Assembly (NCBI RefSeq): GCF_021699055.1
Contig: NZ_SSXC01000001.1
Span: 228,975 to 292,974 of the forward strand
Reading direction: 5' to 3'
Source of the DNA: Blastococcus sp. MG754426
Lineage (GTDB): Bacteria > Actinomycetota > Actinomycetes > Mycobacteriales > Geodermatophilaceae
DNA: 64,000 nt
Each line of letters starts with the position of its first letter. The stretch's first letter is position 1. The notes under the pieces were generated by a model that was not told where the DNA came from, searched no databases, and saw nothing but the letters and a program-made list of their open reading frames with translations. Made by a program: the position numbers and the translations under genes. This document shows positions 1-12,903 of the stretch, piece after piece.

Positions 1-1
1 G

Positions 2-157
2 GCCCTGTCCGGCATCGACTACCCCGCCAGCAAGGACGACATCGTCAAGCACGCCGAGCAGCACGGGGGCGACGACGAGGTCCTCGAGGCGCTGAAGAAG
101 ATCGACGACCGGGAGTACGAGGGTCCCAGCGGGGTCAGTTCCGCCGTCTTCGACTGA
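2..157 (+). CDS. DUF2795 domain protein (3' end only)
   Basis: This is the C-terminal 51 residues of a protein that starts left of the window. The readable part has the pattern of DUF2795: an L-x-G-x-x-YPA stretch, a helix with DDIVKHAE, then a run with DDEVLEALKKI and a YEGPSGVSSA tail. DUF2795 proteins are small and common in actinobacteria, with no established biochemical role. The stop is TGA. The gene is followed within 25 bases by the promoter and start of hisN, so the two are probably separate units. Family assignment is by motif memory on a fragment. Confidence 0.7.
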   Translation, partial: ALSGIDYPASKDDIVKHAEQHGGDDEVLEALKKIDDREYEGPSGVSSAVFD

Positions 158-179
158 CGCACCGCTAGGTTGGGTGCCC

Positions 180-1019
180 ATGACGTCGGGTCGGGGCTAC
201 TCAGAGGACATGCGGCTGGCACACGTGCTGGCCGACCAGGCCGACTCGATCAGCATGGACCGCTTCAAGGCCCAGGACCTGACGGTCGACACCAAGCCGG
301 ACCTCACGCCGGTGACCGACGCCGACCGGGCCGTCGAGGAGCAGCTGCGGATCACCCTCGGCCGTGCCCGCACCCGGGACGCGGTCCTCGGCGAGGAGTT
401 CGGGACCACCGGTCACGGGTCGCGCCGGTGGGTGCTGGACCCGATCGACGGGACGAAGAACTTCGTCCGCGGCGTGCCGGTCTGGGCCACGCTGATCGCG
501 CTCTTCGACGGCGACGAGCCGGTGGTGGGCCTGGTGTCGGCGCCGGCGCTGAACAAGCGCTGGTGGGCGGCCAAGGACGTCGGCGCCTGGACCGGGCGCC
601 GGCTGGAGTCGGCCACCCGGTGCCGCGTGTCGGAGGTGTCGCAGCTCGGTGACGCCAGCCTGAGCTACTCCAGCCTCTCGGGGTGGGAGGAGCGCGGCGG
701 GCTCGAGGGGTTCCTCGACCTGACCCGCTCGGTCTGGCGCACCCGCGCCTACGGCGACTTCTGGAGCTACGTGCTGCTGGCCGAGGGCGCGGTCGACATC
801 GCCTGCGAGCCCGAGGTGTCGCTGTGGGACCTCGCGGCGCTCGACGTGATCGTCCGGGAGGCCGGTGGCCGGTTCACCGACGTCACCGGCGCTCCCGGGC
901 CGGCCGGCGGCAGCGCGCTGGCCACCAACGGCCGGCTGCACGACGCCGCGCTGGAGAAGCTGGCGCAGACCGAGACGGTCCACCAGCTGACCTCGGCCCC
1001 GCCGGTCCCGCCCTCCTGA
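180..1019 (+). CDS. hisN: Histidinol-phosphatase, inositol monophosphatase family
   Basis: This enzyme should dephosphorylate histidinol phosphate in histidine synthesis in the cytoplasm. The 279-residue protein carries the inositol-monophosphatase metal site: a TKPDLTPVTDADRA segment, LGEEFG, then LDPIDGTKNFVRG, and the C-terminal SLWDLAALDVIVREAGG motif. The N-terminal half closely follows the mycobacterial HisN pattern, with TKPDLTPVTDADRAVE in the same place. I prefer the ATG at 180 over the GTG at 174 because a TAGGTT -10-like box at 166-171 would start transcription at about 180, giving a leaderless message. The stop codon touches the stop of the convergent xylB with no spacer. A generic inositol phosphatase is the alternative. 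Confidence 0.85.
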   Translation: MTSGRGYSEDMRLAHVLADQADSISMDRFKAQDLTVDTKPDLTPVTDADRAVEEQLRITLGRARTRDAVLGEEFGTTGHGSRRWVLDPIDGTKNFVRGVPVWATLIALFDGDEPVVGLVSAPALNKRWWAAKDVGAWTGRRLESATRCRVSEVSQLGDASLSYSSLSGWEERGGLEGFLDLTRSVWRTRAYGDFWSYVLLAEGAVDIACEPEVSLWDLAALDVIVREAGGRFTDVTGAPGPAGGSALATNGRLHDAALEKLAQTETVHQLTSAPPVPPS

Positions 1020-4271
<3,252 letters not shown>

Positions 4272-4482
4272 CCCGCCGCTGCCACCGCCGGGCGACGGCG
4301 CGCGGACGGCCGCACCACCACCGTGCCCGGACGGTCACCGGACGTGGCCGCGTGCCGCGGAGTTTCCGGGTGCTGGTCACGGGTAGGCGGCCGGGTGCAG
4401 CCGTCGCCGCCGCCACCGTCCCGTCGCACCCGCCCGCCGGCGCGCTCCCCGCATCGACGGACCGACCGTCAGGAGAACCCCC

Positions 4483-5430
4483 ATGAGCTCCCGCTCCGCC
4501 AGCCGCGGTCCGCGCCGCACCGCACGCGTCCTGGGCCTCGCCAGCACCGGCCTGGGCGTCGCGATGCTGCGCGACCCGAAGGGCGTCGCGCGGTTCTCCG
4601 GCGTCGACGACTCGGCGACCGCGCTCTCGGTGATCCCGCTCGTCGGCGCCCGGGAGCTGCTGCACGCCGGACCGCTGCTCGCCGGCCGGCCGGGATGGGC
4701 CTGGACCCGGGTGGCCGGCGACGCGATCGACCTGACCGCCATGGGGGTGGCCCTGTCGAGCCGCGGTGGCGAGCGCGGGCGCCGGCTGCGCACCGCCACG
4801 GCCGCCGTCGCCGGCCTGGCCGCGCTCGACCTGCTCACCGCCGCCCGGTCCCGCCGGGCCGGCAGCCGCAGCGCCGCCCGCGAGCTGCTGCCCTCCTCGG
4901 CGCCCTGGAAGAGCGCGATCGACGTCTCCGCGGCCGCCACCGTGAACAGGCCGCCGCAGGAGGTCTACGCCCGCTGGCACGACTTCTCCCGGCTGCCCGA
5001 GTTCATGGCGCACGTGCGCGAGGTGCGCCCCGCCGGCATCGGGCGCTGGCACTGGGTCGCCGAGGCACCGGGCCGGCGCACCGTGCAGTGGGACGCCGAG
5101 GTGGTCGAGGAGTCCCCGGGCGAGCGGATCCGCTGGCGGTCGCTGCCCGGTGCCGACGTCGAGAACGCCGGGGTGGTCGAGTTCCGCCCCGCCCCCGGGG
5201 AGCAGGGCACCGAGGTTCGGGTGCGGCTGGCCTACGCCCAGCCCGGCGGCAAGGCCGGCAAAGCGGTCGCGAAGCTGTTCGGCGAGGCCCCCGACCAGCA
5301 GGTCCGCGACGACCTCGCCCGCTTCAAGCAGATCCTCGAGACCGGGCAGGTGGTCCGCTCCGAGGGCACGCCCGAGGGCCCGCTGGCCCGCCGGATGGCG
5401 AAGCAGCAGCCCGCCGCGCCCCGTTCCTGA
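4483..5430 (+). CDS. SRPBCC (polyketide cyclase/START-like) domain membrane protein
   Basis: The protein has 315 residues in two parts. Residues 1-125 contain hydrophobic stretches ([16 protein letters not shown] and [14 protein letters not shown]), resembling the DUF4267-like membrane region often fused to SRPBCC domains. From residue 145 on a SRPBCC fold is clear: [21 protein letters not shown], the [11 protein letters not shown] turn, and a C-terminal helix with [15 protein letters not shown]. Such domains bind hydrophobic ligands, and no catalytic residue can be assigned. A Zn-dependent dehydrogenase starts 27 bases downstream behind its own GGAAGGA ribosome site. The pair is a recurring arrangement in actinobacteria and probably an operon. 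Confidence 0.8.
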   Translation: MSSRSASRGPRRTARVLGLASTGLGVAMLRDPKGVARFSGVDDSATALSVIPLVGARELLHAGPLLAGRPGWAWTRVAGDAIDLTAMGVALSSRGGERGRRLRTATAAVAGLAALDLLTAARSRRAGSRSAARELLPSSAPWKSAIDVSAAATVNRPPQEVYARWHDFSRLPEFMAHVREVRPAGIGRWHWVAEAPGRRTVQWDAEVVEESPGERIRWRSLPGADVENAGVVEFRPAPGEQGTEVRVRLAYAQPGGKAGKAVAKLFGEAPDQQVRDDLARFKQILETGQVVRSEGTPEGPLARRMAKQQPAAPRS

Positions 5431-5456
5431 CCCGCCGACCCCAGGAAGGACACCCC

Positions 5457-6629
5457 GTGCGCGCCACCCAGTGGATGGGCAAGAACCACGTCGAGGTCAA
5501 CGAGGTCCCCGACCCGCGGCTGCTCAACGACCGCGATGCGATCGTGCAGATCACCTCCACCGCCATCTGCGGCTCCGACCTGCACCTCTACGACGGCTTC
5601 ATCCCCACGATGAAGAAGGGCGACATCCTCGGCCACGAGTTCATGGGCGAGGTGGTCGAGATCGGCAAGGGGGTCTCGAACCTGCGCGTCGGCGACCGCG
5701 TCGTCGTCCCGTTCCCCATCGCCTGCGGCGCGTGCAACGCCTGCGAGCGGGGCCTGTTCTCCGTCTGCGAGAACTCCAACCCGAACGCCGGCATGGCCGA
5801 GAAGCTCTGGGGCCACTCCCCCTGCGGCATCTTCGGCTACTCGCACCTGGTGGGCGGCTACCCGGGTGGCCAGGCCGAGTACGCCCGCGTGCCGTTCGCC
5901 GACGTCGGCCCGCTGAAGATCGAGGACGACCTGACCGACGAGCAGGTCCTCTTCCTCAGCGACATCCTCCCCACCGGCTACATGGGCGCGGAGATGTGCG
6001 ACATCTCGCCCGGTGACGTCGTCGCCGTCTGGGGCGCCGGGCCCGTCGGGCTGTTCGCGGTGGCCAGCGCCAAGATGCTGGGCGCCGAGCGGATCGTCGC
6101 CATCGACCGGTTCGGCTACCGGCTGGACAAGGCGGTCGAGGCCGGCGCCACCGACGTCCTGAACTACGAGGAGGTCGACGTCCTCGACGCCCTGAAGGAA
6201 CTCACCGCCGGCCGCGGTCCCGACGGGTGCATCGACGCCGCCGGGCTGGAGGCGACCCATCCGACCGCCGCGGTCGACGCCTACGACCGGGCGAAGACCG
6301 CCGTCATGGCCGAGACCGAGCGCCCGCACGCGCTGCGCGAGGCGATCATGGCCTGCCGCAACGGCGGCACCGTCTCGATCATCGGCGTCTACGGCGGGCT
6401 CATGGACAAGTTCCCGGTCGGCTCTCTGATGAACCGGTCGCTGACCGTGCGCACCGGCCAGGCGCACGTGCACCGCTACCTGAAGCCGCTCTACGAGAAG
6501 ATCCGCGACGGCGAGATCGACCCGACCTTCCTGATCTCGCACACCCTGCCGCTGGACCGGGCGCCGGAGGGCTACCGCATGTTCCGGGACAAGGAGGACG
6601 ACTGCACGAAGGTGGTCCTCAAGCCCTGA
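5457..6629 (+). CDS. Zinc-dependent alcohol dehydrogenase, glutathione-independent formaldehyde dehydrogenase type
   Basis: This 390-residue medium-chain dehydrogenase oxidises an alcohol or aldehyde with NAD(P). It has the catalytic zinc ligands (CGSDLH and GHEFMG), the structural-zinc four-cysteine lobe ([15 protein letters not shown]), and a Rossmann motif [11 protein letters not shown]. The insertion with [20 protein letters not shown] and the length match the formaldehyde-dehydrogenase group that does not need glutathione, rather than classical ADH. The GTG start is fixed by AGGAAGGA seven bases upstream. A formaldehyde substrate is plausible from family resemblance, but related proteins act on other substrates. 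Confidence 0.85.
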   Translation: MRATQWMGKNHVEVNEVPDPRLLNDRDAIVQITSTAICGSDLHLYDGFIPTMKKGDILGHEFMGEVVEIGKGVSNLRVGDRVVVPFPIACGACNACERGLFSVCENSNPNAGMAEKLWGHSPCGIFGYSHLVGGYPGGQAEYARVPFADVGPLKIEDDLTDEQVLFLSDILPTGYMGAEMCDISPGDVVAVWGAGPVGLFAVASAKMLGAERIVAIDRFGYRLDKAVEAGATDVLNYEEVDVLDALKELTAGRGPDGCIDAAGLEATHPTAAVDAYDRAKTAVMAETERPHALREAIMACRNGGTVSIIGVYGGLMDKFPVGSLMNRSLTVRTGQAHVHRYLKPLYEKIRDGEIDPTFLISHTLPLDRAPEGYRMFRDKEDDCTKVVLKP

Positions 6630-6701
6630 CCGGCCCCGTCTGGTGGGATGAGCACGACCGGGGCGGCGACGAGGCCGGCCCGGGTACGAGGAGGCGCCCC
6701 C

Positions 6702-8084
6702 GTGCAGTACGCCGAGTCCGTCGTCGACCTGGTCGGCAACACCCCCCTGGTCCGGCTGTCGTCCGTGACCCGCCACCTGGGCCCGGACGCGCCGCTGGTG
6801 CTGGCCAAGGTCGAGTACCTCAACCCCGGCGGTTCGGTGAAGGACCGGATCGCCGTGCGGATGGTGGATGCCGCCGAGGCCGGCGGTGAACTGCAGCCGG
6901 GCGGCACCATCGTGGAGCCGACCAGCGGCAACACCGGCATCGGCCTGGCCCTGGTCGCCCAGCAGCGCGGCTACCGCTGCATCTTCGTCTGCCCCGACAA
7001 GGTCGGGCAGGAGAAGATCAACGTGCTCAAGGCCTACGGTGCGGAGGTCGTCGTCTGCCCCACCGCCGTCGACCCCGCCGACCCGCGGTCGTACTACTCG
7101 GTCTCCGACCGGCTGGCCCGGGAGACCCCCGGTGCGTGGAAGCCCGACCAGTACTCCAACCCGAACAACCCGCGCTCGCACTACGAGACGACCGGGCCGG
7201 AGATCTGGGCGCAGACCGACGGCCGGATCACCCACTTCGTCACCGGGGCGGGCACCGGCGGGACGATCAGCGGCGTCGGCCGGTACCTCAAGGAGGCCTC
7301 CGACGGCCGGGTGCAGGTCATCGGCGCCGACCCCGAGGGCTCGGTCTACTCCGGGGGCACCGGCCGCCCGTACCTGGTCGAGGGCGTCGGCGAGGACTTC
7401 TGGCCCAGCACCTACGACAAGGAGGTCGCCGACGAGATCGTCGCGGTCTCCGACGGCGACTCGTTCGCGATGACCCGCCGGCTCGCCCGCGAGGAGGGCC
7501 TGCTGGTCGGCGGCTCCTGCGGCATGGCGGTGGTGGCGGCGCTCCGGGTGGCCGAGCGGCTGACGAAGGACGACGTCCTCGTGGTGCTGCTGCCCGACGG
7601 CGGCCGCGGCTACCTGGGCAAGATCTTCAACGACGCGTGGATGGCCGACTACGGCTTCGTCGAGGCCACCGGCGGCGAGACCGTCGGCGAGCTGCTGCAC
7701 GCCAAGTCGGGCGAGACGCCCACGCTGGTGCACACGCACCCGAACGAGACCGTCCGCGACGCCATCGACATCCTCCGCGAGTACGGGGTCAGCCAGCTCC
7801 CCGTCGTGCGGGCGGAGCCGCCGGTCACCGCCGGCGAGGTCGTCGGCTCCATCGACGAGAAGACGCTGCTCGACGCGCTGTTCGCCGGCCGCGCCTCGCT
7901 GGCCGACCGGGTGGAGAAGCACATGAGCCCGCCGCTGCCCATCGTCGGCTCGGGTGAGGCGGTCAGCGCCGCCGTCGCCCAGCTGGGCTCGGCCGACGCG
8001 CTGCTGGTGCACGTCGACGGCAAGCCCGCCGGCGTGGTCACCCGGCAGGACGTGCTCGGCCACCTCGCGGGGGTGGCCCGGTGA
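6702..8084 (+). CDS. cbs: Cystathionine beta-synthase
   Basis: This PLP enzyme condenses serine and homocysteine to cystathionine. The 460-residue protein has the fold-type II PLP lysine region (LNPGGSVKDRIAV), the substrate loop TSGNTGIGLAL, the phosphate-binding loop GAGTGGTISGVG, and a C-terminal pair of CBS domains from about residue 335. It follows the M. tuberculosis Cbs pattern closely (VCPDKVGQEKINVLKAYGAEVVVCPTAV region). The GTG at 6702 is chosen because GAGGAGG lies seven bases upstream and VQYAESVVDLVGNTPLV then matches family N-termini; the in-frame ATG at 6648 has no such site. It overlaps metB by 4 bases, forming a transsulfuration operon. Confidence 0.93.
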   Translation: MQYAESVVDLVGNTPLVRLSSVTRHLGPDAPLVLAKVEYLNPGGSVKDRIAVRMVDAAEAGGELQPGGTIVEPTSGNTGIGLALVAQQRGYRCIFVCPDKVGQEKINVLKAYGAEVVVCPTAVDPADPRSYYSVSDRLARETPGAWKPDQYSNPNNPRSHYETTGPEIWAQTDGRITHFVTGAGTGGTISGVGRYLKEASDGRVQVIGADPEGSVYSGGTGRPYLVEGVGEDFWPSTYDKEVADEIVAVSDGDSFAMTRRLAREEGLLVGGSCGMAVVAALRVAERLTKDDVLVVLLPDGGRGYLGKIFNDAWMADYGFVEATGGETVGELLHAKSGETPTLVHTHPNETVRDAIDILREYGVSQLPVVRAEPPVTAGEVVGSIDEKTLLDALFAGRASLADRVEKHMSPPLPIVGSGEAVSAAVAQLGSADALLVHVDGKPAGVVTRQDVLGHLAGVAR

Positions 8085-9217
8085 CCGGGTTCAACACCCG
8101 CGCCATCCACGCCGGGCAGGAGCCCGACCCGGCCACCGGCGCGGTCATCCCGCCGCTGCACCTGACCACCACCTACAAGCAGGACGGCGTCGGCGGGCTG
8201 CGCGGCGGCTACGAGTACAGCCGCAGCGGCAACCCGACCCGCGACACCCTGCACGCCGCGCTGGCCGCGCTCGAGGAGGGGACGACCGCCCTGGCGTTCG
8301 CGTCGGGGCTCGCCGCCGAGGACACCCTGCTCCGCACGGCGTGCCGGGCGGGAGACCACGTCGTCCTGGGCGGGGACGCGTACGGCGGCACGTTCCGGCT
8401 GATCTCCCGCGTGCTGTCGGAGTGGGGGCTGGAGCACACCCCGGTCGCCCTCGACGACCCCGACGCGCTGCGCGCGGCCATCCGGCCGACGACGCGGGTG
8501 GTCTGGTGCGAGACCCCCAGCAACCCGCTGCTGAACATCACCGACATCGAGGCGACGGCGGCGGTCGCGCACGAGGCCGGCGCGCTGCTCGTCGTCGACA
8601 ACACCTTCGCCTCGCCCTACCTGCAGCGGCCGCTGACGCTGGGCGCCGACGTCGTCGTGCACTCGACGACCAAGTACCTCGGCGGGCACTCCGACGTCGT
8701 CGGCGGGGCCCTGGTCACCCGCGACGCCGAACTCGGCGAGAAGCTCGCCTACAACCACAACGCGATGGGGGCGGTCGCCGGCCCGTTCGACTCCTGGCTG
8801 GTGCTGCGCAGCCTCAAGACGCTGGGCGTCCGGGTGGACCGGCACTGCGCCAACGCGGCCCGGATCGCGGAGTTCCTGGTCGGCCGGCCGGAGGTCGCGG
8901 CGGTGCTCTACCCGGGGCTCCCCGACCACCCCGGTCACGAGGTGGCCGCCAAGCAGATGTCCGGCTTCGGCGGCATGATCTCGTTCCGGCTCCGCGACGG
9001 CGAGGAGGCGGCGCTGCGGGTGTGCGAGCGGACGCGGCTGTTCACGCTGGCCGAGTCGCTGGGCGGGGTGGAGTCGCTGATCGAGCACCCGGGGCGGATG
9101 ACCCACGCCAGCGCCGCGGGCTCGCCGCTCGAGGTGCCGGCCGACCTGGTCCGGCTGTCGGTCGGCATCGAGGACGTCGAGGACCTCGTGGCCGACCTCG
9201 AGCAGGCGCTGGGGTGA
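8081..9217 (+). CDS. metB: Cystathionine gamma-synthase / gamma-lyase family enzyme
   Basis: This 378-residue Cys/Met-metabolism PLP enzyme has the conserved [19 protein letters not shown] motif, [14 protein letters not shown], and the PLP lysine in [12 protein letters not shown]. The C-terminal [18 protein letters not shown] is typical. Its GTG start overlaps the cbs stop (GTGA), so it is translated with cystathionine beta-synthase. Actinobacterial enzymes annotated MetB may run as gamma-synthase, gamma-lyase or both. Next to cbs, reverse transsulfuration to cysteine is a likely role. It ends three bases before the convergent monooxygenase-like gene. Confidence 0.88.
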   Translation: MTGFNTRAIHAGQEPDPATGAVIPPLHLTTTYKQDGVGGLRGGYEYSRSGNPTRDTLHAALAALEEGTTALAFASGLAAEDTLLRTACRAGDHVVLGGDAYGGTFRLISRVLSEWGLEHTPVALDDPDALRAAIRPTTRVVWCETPSNPLLNITDIEATAAVAHEAGALLVVDNTFASPYLQRPLTLGADVVVHSTTKYLGGHSDVVGGALVTRDAELGEKLAYNHNAMGAVAGPFDSWLVLRSLKTLGVRVDRHCANAARIAEFLVGRPEVAAVLYPGLPDHPGHEVAAKQMSGFGGMISFRLRDGEEAALRVCERTRLFTLAESLGGVESLIEHPGRMTHASAAGSPLEVPADLVRLSVGIEDVEDLVADLEQALG

Positions 9218-9220
9218 CGG

Positions 9221-9547
9221 TCAGGCGCCCGCCGGGGTCGGTCCGACGATGAACAGCGGGCGGAAGTGCTCCACCACGGGGAGCGGGTCGTAGAAGGGGT
9301 GCAGCAGGCGCCGCCACTCCTGGTAGGCCGGCGACCCGCGGAAGCCCTCGGTGTGGTCCTCCAGGCTGTTCCACTCGACGAGCAGGAGGAAGACGTTCTC
9401 CCGCTCCACGCACCGGGAGAGCATCAGCCTCCGGAAGCCCGGCGACGCGGAGATGATCGGGGCCGCGGACCGGAACGCCGCCTCGAACTCGGCCTCGCGG
9501 CCGGGTGCCACGGACAGCTCTGCGTGCTCGAGGATCACGGCGTGCAC
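9221..9547 (-). CDS. Antibiotic biosynthesis monooxygenase (ABM) domain protein
   Basis: A 108-residue single-domain protein with the dimeric alpha-beta barrel look of the ABM superfamily: an N-terminal beta strand, GREAEFEAAFRSA helix, SPGFRRLMLSRCVE strand, then VFLLLVEWNSLEDHTEGFRGS and a helix with YQEWRRLL. Members include small monooxygenases and heme-degrading enzymes, and many have no known substrate. The heme-binding Asn/Trp pair of IsdG-type enzymes is not obvious here, so I would not assign heme degradation. The gene stands alone between metB and map. Confidence 0.75.
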   Translation of the reverse strand: MHAVILEHAELSVAPGREAEFEAAFRSAAPIISASPGFRRLMLSRCVERENVFLLLVEWNSLEDHTEGFRGSPAYQEWRRLLHPFYDPLPVVEHFRPLFIVGPTPAGA

Positions 9548-9590
9548 CGTACGACCGCCCGGCGGGACACCGGGCCCACGGCGGCGCCCC

Positions 9591-10361
9591 TCAGCGCGGA
9601 AGGGTCAGGATCCTCGGGCCGTCCGCGGTCACCGCGACCGTGTGCTCGACGTGCGCGGCCCGGCTGCCGTCGGCGCTGCGCAGCGTCCACCCGTCGGCGT
9701 CGACCGTGTAGTCGTCGCTGCCGCCGGCGAGGAACCACGGCTCGATGGCGATTACCAGGCCCGGGCGCAGCGGCACCCCGCGGCCGGCGCGACCCTCGTT
9801 GGGCACCGACGGCGCCTCGTGCATGGTGCGCCCCACGCCGTGGCCGCCCTGGTCGGTGTTGATACCGCACCCGCCGGCCCGGCCGACCGCACCGATCGCG
9901 GCGGAGATGTCGCCGATCCGGTTGCCCACGACGGCCGCCGCGATGCCGGCCGCCAGCGCGCGCTCGGTCGTCTCCACCAGCGCGAGGTCCTCGGGCCGCG
10001 GGGTGCCCACCGGGTAGGTCATCGCGGCGTCCCCGACCCAGCCGTCGAGCACCGCACCGGCGTCCACGCTGAGCAGGTCGCCGTCCTCGAGCACCTCGGG
10101 GGTGGGGATGCCGTGCAGCGCGACGTCGTTCACCGACAGGCAGAGCACCCCGGGGAACGGCGGGGTCGTGGGCAGCGGCGCGTATCCGAGGAAGGGTGAG
10201 GTGGCGCCGGCGTCGGCGAGGACGTCCCGGGCCACCGCGTCGAGCTGGGTCAGCCGCACACCCGGTGCCGCGATCGCGCGGACCGCGGCGTGCATGTCGG
10301 CGACGACGGCGCCGGCGGCACGCATCGCGTCCAGCTCGCCGGGGGTGCGCAGTTCGATCAC
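9591..10361 (-). CDS. map: Type I methionine aminopeptidase
   Basis: This cytoplasmic metallopeptidase removes the initiator methionine from new proteins. The five metal ligands are all visible in order: D in LLSVDAG, D in GWVGDAAMTYP, H in QGGHGVGR, E in IAIEPWF and E in HVEHTVAV. The protein is 256 residues from the GTG at 10361, which lies six bases after AGGAGG. The longer reading from 10388 has no such site. It is not next to the secY-adk-map locus usual for the main actinobacterial map, so it is probably a second copy. Confidence 0.9.
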   Translation of the reverse strand: MIELRTPGELDAMRAAGAVVADMHAAVRAIAAPGVRLTQLDAVARDVLADAGATSPFLGYAPLPTTPPFPGVLCLSVNDVALHGIPTPEVLEDGDLLSVDAGAVLDGWVGDAAMTYPVGTPRPEDLALVETTERALAAGIAAAVVGNRIGDISAAIGAVGRAGGCGINTDQGGHGVGRTMHEAPSVPNEGRAGRGVPLRPGLVIAIEPWFLAGGSDDYTVDADGWTLRSADGSRAAHVEHTVAVTADGPRILTLPR

Positions 10362-10504
10362 GGTGGTCCTCCTCGTCCGCTCCCGCAACGCTATCCCGCG
10401 ACCGGGACGCCCCCGTCCGCCGCACCCGTCGCAGGCCGACGGCCCTCACCGCACGGTGCCCGGGCGGTGTTCGAGGACCACGCCGCCGCGGTACGCAGGA
10501 CCGG

Positions 10505-11386
10505 GTGACCAGCCCTCGCGTGACCGTCGTCGTCGCCACCCGGGACCGGCGGGGCTCCCTGCTGCGCTCGCTCTCCCACCTCGACGACGGCGCCCACCCG
10601 GTGGTCGTCGTCGACAACGGCTCCGCGGACGGCACCGTGGCCGCGGTCCGCGCCCGGCACCCGGCCGTGGCGGTGGTGGAGCTGCCGTCCAACCGCGGGG
10701 CGGTGGCGCGGACGGTGGGGGTGCAGGGGGCCGGGACCCCGTACGTCGCCTTCGCCGACGACGACTCGTGGTGGGACACCGGCGCCCTCGACCGGGCCGC
10801 CGACCTCCTCGACGCCCACCCCGGGGTGGCGCTGCTGGCCGGGCGGGTGCGGATGGCCGCCGACGGCTCGGTCGACGCGGTCACCCGCAAGCACCGGGCC
10901 GCGGTCCTGGGGCGGACGCCGGGGGCGCCGGGACCGGACGTGCTGAGCTACCCCGCGTTCGCGACGGTGGTCCGCCGCGACGCGTACCTGTCCGTCGGCG
11001 GGTTCTCCCCGCTGCTGTTCTTCGCCGGCGAGGAACACCTGCTCGCGCTCGACCTCGCGGCCGCCGGCTGGCAGCAGAGCTTCGCCGACGACGTCGTCGC
11101 CTGGCACGACCCGGCCGGTCCGCCGGGCGTCCCACCGCAGCGCTGGGCGCTGCAGACCCGCAACGACCTGCTGGTGGACTGGCTGCGCCGGCCGCTCCCG
11201 GTGGCGATGGCAGCCACCGCCCGGCTGGCCCGGCGGGCGCCGTCGGACGCGGCCGCGCGGGCGGCGCTGGTCGGCTGGGCCCGCCGGCTGCCTGCCGCTC
11301 TCCGGCAGCGGCGGCCGGTCCCGGCGGAGGTGGAGCGGCGGTTCGCCCTGGCGCAGCGCCCGCTCAGCGCCCCAGCTGCACGGTGA
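10505..11386 (+). CDS. Family 2 glycosyltransferase
   Basis: This 293-residue GT-A fold enzyme should transfer a sugar from a nucleotide donor. VTVVVATRDRRGSLLRSL opens the fold, VVVDNGSADGTVAAVRA follows, SNRGAVARTVGV is the donor-side helix, and FADDDSWWD supplies the DxD metal motif. The later GFSPLLFFAGEEHLLALDLAAAGW carries the acidic acceptor-side residues. No membrane helix is evident. The GTG at 10505 puts the first beta strand at the N-terminus. It converges with and overlaps by 23 bases a pyruvyltransferase-like gene, which hints at surface polysaccharide modification. The acceptor is unknown. Confidence 0.82.
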   Translation: MTSPRVTVVVATRDRRGSLLRSLSHLDDGAHPVVVVDNGSADGTVAAVRARHPAVAVVELPSNRGAVARTVGVQGAGTPYVAFADDDSWWDTGALDRAADLLDAHPGVALLAGRVRMAADGSVDAVTRKHRAAVLGRTPGAPGPDVLSYPAFATVVRRDAYLSVGGFSPLLFFAGEEHLLALDLAAAGWQQSFADDVVAWHDPAGPPGVPPQRWALQTRNDLLVDWLRRPLPVAMAATARLARRAPSDAAARAALVGWARRLPAALRQRRPVPAEVERRFALAQRPLSAPAAR

Positions 11387-12269
11387 ACCAGCGCCGCGCC
11401 TCCTCGACCCCGGCCTCCCCGCGGTCCCGGGAGCGGCCGACCGCGCCGGCCAGCTCACCGGACATGCAGCGGGCCAGCGCGGCGTCCAGGGTCTCCGCGG
11501 TCACCTCGTCGGCGTCCAGCAGCAGGGGCCAGTCCAGCGCGCGGGCCTGGCCGGCCACCTTGGCCCCACCGGCGATCGGGTCGCACGCGATGACCGGGCG
11601 GTCGTTCTTGAGCCCGAGCACGAGGCCGTGCAGCCGCATGCTGACCACGACGTCGCACCGCCGGAGCAGCGCCTCGACCTGAGCCGGGCGGCGTGGGTGC
11701 GGCTTCTCGTACAGGTCGGTGTCGACGGGGAACCACGGCAGGGCCCGGGAGGCGAGCCACTCCTCGATGACGCCGCGCACGCGGTCGGCCCGGCTGCGGT
11801 CGCCGTACTCCCCCTGCAGCGGGGCGAAGGCGACGGCGACGACGGGCGAGTCGGCCGCGGGCGCCCCGATCGCGAGGTCCGGCCGGGTCACCCCCGGGGC
11901 GTCCCGCTCCCACACCGCGTCGAACATCGTCCGGGCGGCGTCGTCGACCACGGAGACGTTGACCGCCCACCGGCGTGCCCCGGCGAACGCGGCGGTCAGG
12001 TCGCGCAGACCCGGCAGGTCACCGACCGGCCCGGTGGTGAAGACCAGGTGCGTGTAGCCGGCCGGGTCGACGTCGCGCCAGTGCACGCCCCGCTCCAGGT
12101 ACGGCGCCCAGGCGACGTCGTGGTCGATGCCGAGCTCGGTCAGCCAGCCGGTGACGGCCTCCGCCCCCAGCTCGTCGCCGACGGTGGCGATCACCTCGTC
12201 GAAGCTGAACCACCCGGCCACGAGAACGCGCACGACCTCCACCCTGGCAGCCGGTGGCACCGCGGGCAT
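11364..12269 (-). CDS. Polysaccharide pyruvyl transferase-like protein
   Basis: The protein is about 300 residues long and resembles the polysaccharide pyruvyl transferase family. Matching features are the N-terminal VRVLVAGWFSF strand, a middle AFAPLQGEYGD segment, and the signature region RRCDVVVSMRLHGLVLGLKND with VIACDP. Members add ketal pyruvate to cell-wall sugars or are uncharacterised. Start choice is uncertain: ATG at 12269 is used here, while GTG at 12233 would begin directly at the first strand. Neither has a well-spaced ribosome site. It shares 23 bases at its 3' end with the convergent glycosyltransferase. Confidence 0.65.
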   Translation of the reverse strand: MPAVPPAARVEVVRVLVAGWFSFDEVIATVGDELGAEAVTGWLTELGIDHDVAWAPYLERGVHWRDVDPAGYTHLVFTTGPVGDLPGLRDLTAAFAGARRWAVNVSVVDDAARTMFDAVWERDAPGVTRPDLAIGAPAADSPVVAVAFAPLQGEYGDRSRADRVRGVIEEWLASRALPWFPVDTDLYEKPHPRRPAQVEALLRRCDVVVSMRLHGLVLGLKNDRPVIACDPIAGGAKVAGQARALDWPLLLDADEVTAETLDAALARCMSGELAGAVGRSRDRGEAGVEEARRWFTVQLGR

Positions 12270-12334
12270 CCGCAGGGAAGGAGATCCGCGTCCCACGGGT
12301 TGTGGCGGTCACCACCGACCGACGAGGAGACGCC

Positions 12335-12844
12335 GTGAGCACCACCGACCAGGACCGCGACCTGCCCGCCCTCGAGGCGGAGCGCGACCGCATCAGGGCC
12401 GCGCACCTGCGCCCGGCCGGTACCCGGCCGGCCTCGACCGCGCGGGGGCTGCACCACACCGCGCTGATCAGCAGCGACGTCGAGCGCACCGTGCGCTTCT
12501 ACCAGGACGTGCTGGGTTTCCCGCTGACCGAGCTGATCGAGAACCGCGACTACCCCGGTTCCTCGCACTTCTTCTTCGACATCGGCAACGGCAACCTGCT
12601 GGCGTTCTTCGACTTCCCCGGCCTGGACGTCGGCCCGTACGCCGAGGTGCTCGGCGGGCTGCACCACATGGCGATCAGCGTCGACCCGCAGCGCTGGGAG
12701 GAGCTGGTGCGGCGGCTGACCGAGGCCGGGATCGCGCACGAGGTGCACAGCGGGGTGTCGGTCTACTTCCGCGACCCCGACGGCGCCCGCATCGAGCTCA
12801 TCGCCGACCCGCTCGGCGAGATGTACGGCACCAAGGTCCTCTGA
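12335..12844 (+). CDS. VOC-family (glyoxalase/dioxygenase superfamily) protein
   Basis: This 169-residue protein contains one vicinal-oxygen-chelate domain after a 40-residue charged N-terminal helix. LHHTALISSDVERTVRFYQDVLGF gives the first metal histidine, GLHHMAISVDP the second region, and YFRDPDGARIELIA the terminal glutamate ligand. It may be a metal-dependent lyase, dioxygenase or resistance protein, and the sequence does not distinguish these. The GTG at 12335 follows GAGGAGA by six bases, so the longer reading frame from 12254 is rejected as the coding start. Confidence 0.82.
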   Translation: MSTTDQDRDLPALEAERDRIRAAHLRPAGTRPASTARGLHHTALISSDVERTVRFYQDVLGFPLTELIENRDYPGSSHFFFDIGNGNLLAFFDFPGLDVGPYAEVLGGLHHMAISVDPQRWEELVRRLTEAGIAHEVHSGVSVYFRDPDGARIELIADPLGEMYGTKVL

Positions 12845-12845
12845 C

Positions 12846-12900
12846 GGCCCCGTCCCGGGTCCCACCCTGAGCCTGCGAGGGGCGGGGAGGACGGGGTCCT
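12846..12900. terminator. Inverted repeat between convergent genes
   Basis: GGCCCCGTCC at 12846-12855 pairs with GGACGGGGTC near 12890-12899, with one G-U pair. The arms bracket the 58-base gap between the convergent VOC gene and the acetyltransferase, so it may end transcription from both sides. The loop is long (about 34 bases) and there is no T-run, so this is a moderate call. Confidence 0.4.
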
Positions 12901-12903
12901 CTC

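Noticed and set aside
5232..8063. 943-codon minus-strand open frame
   Set aside because: Antisense shadow of the dehydrogenase and cbs genes, which have clear motifs on the other strand.
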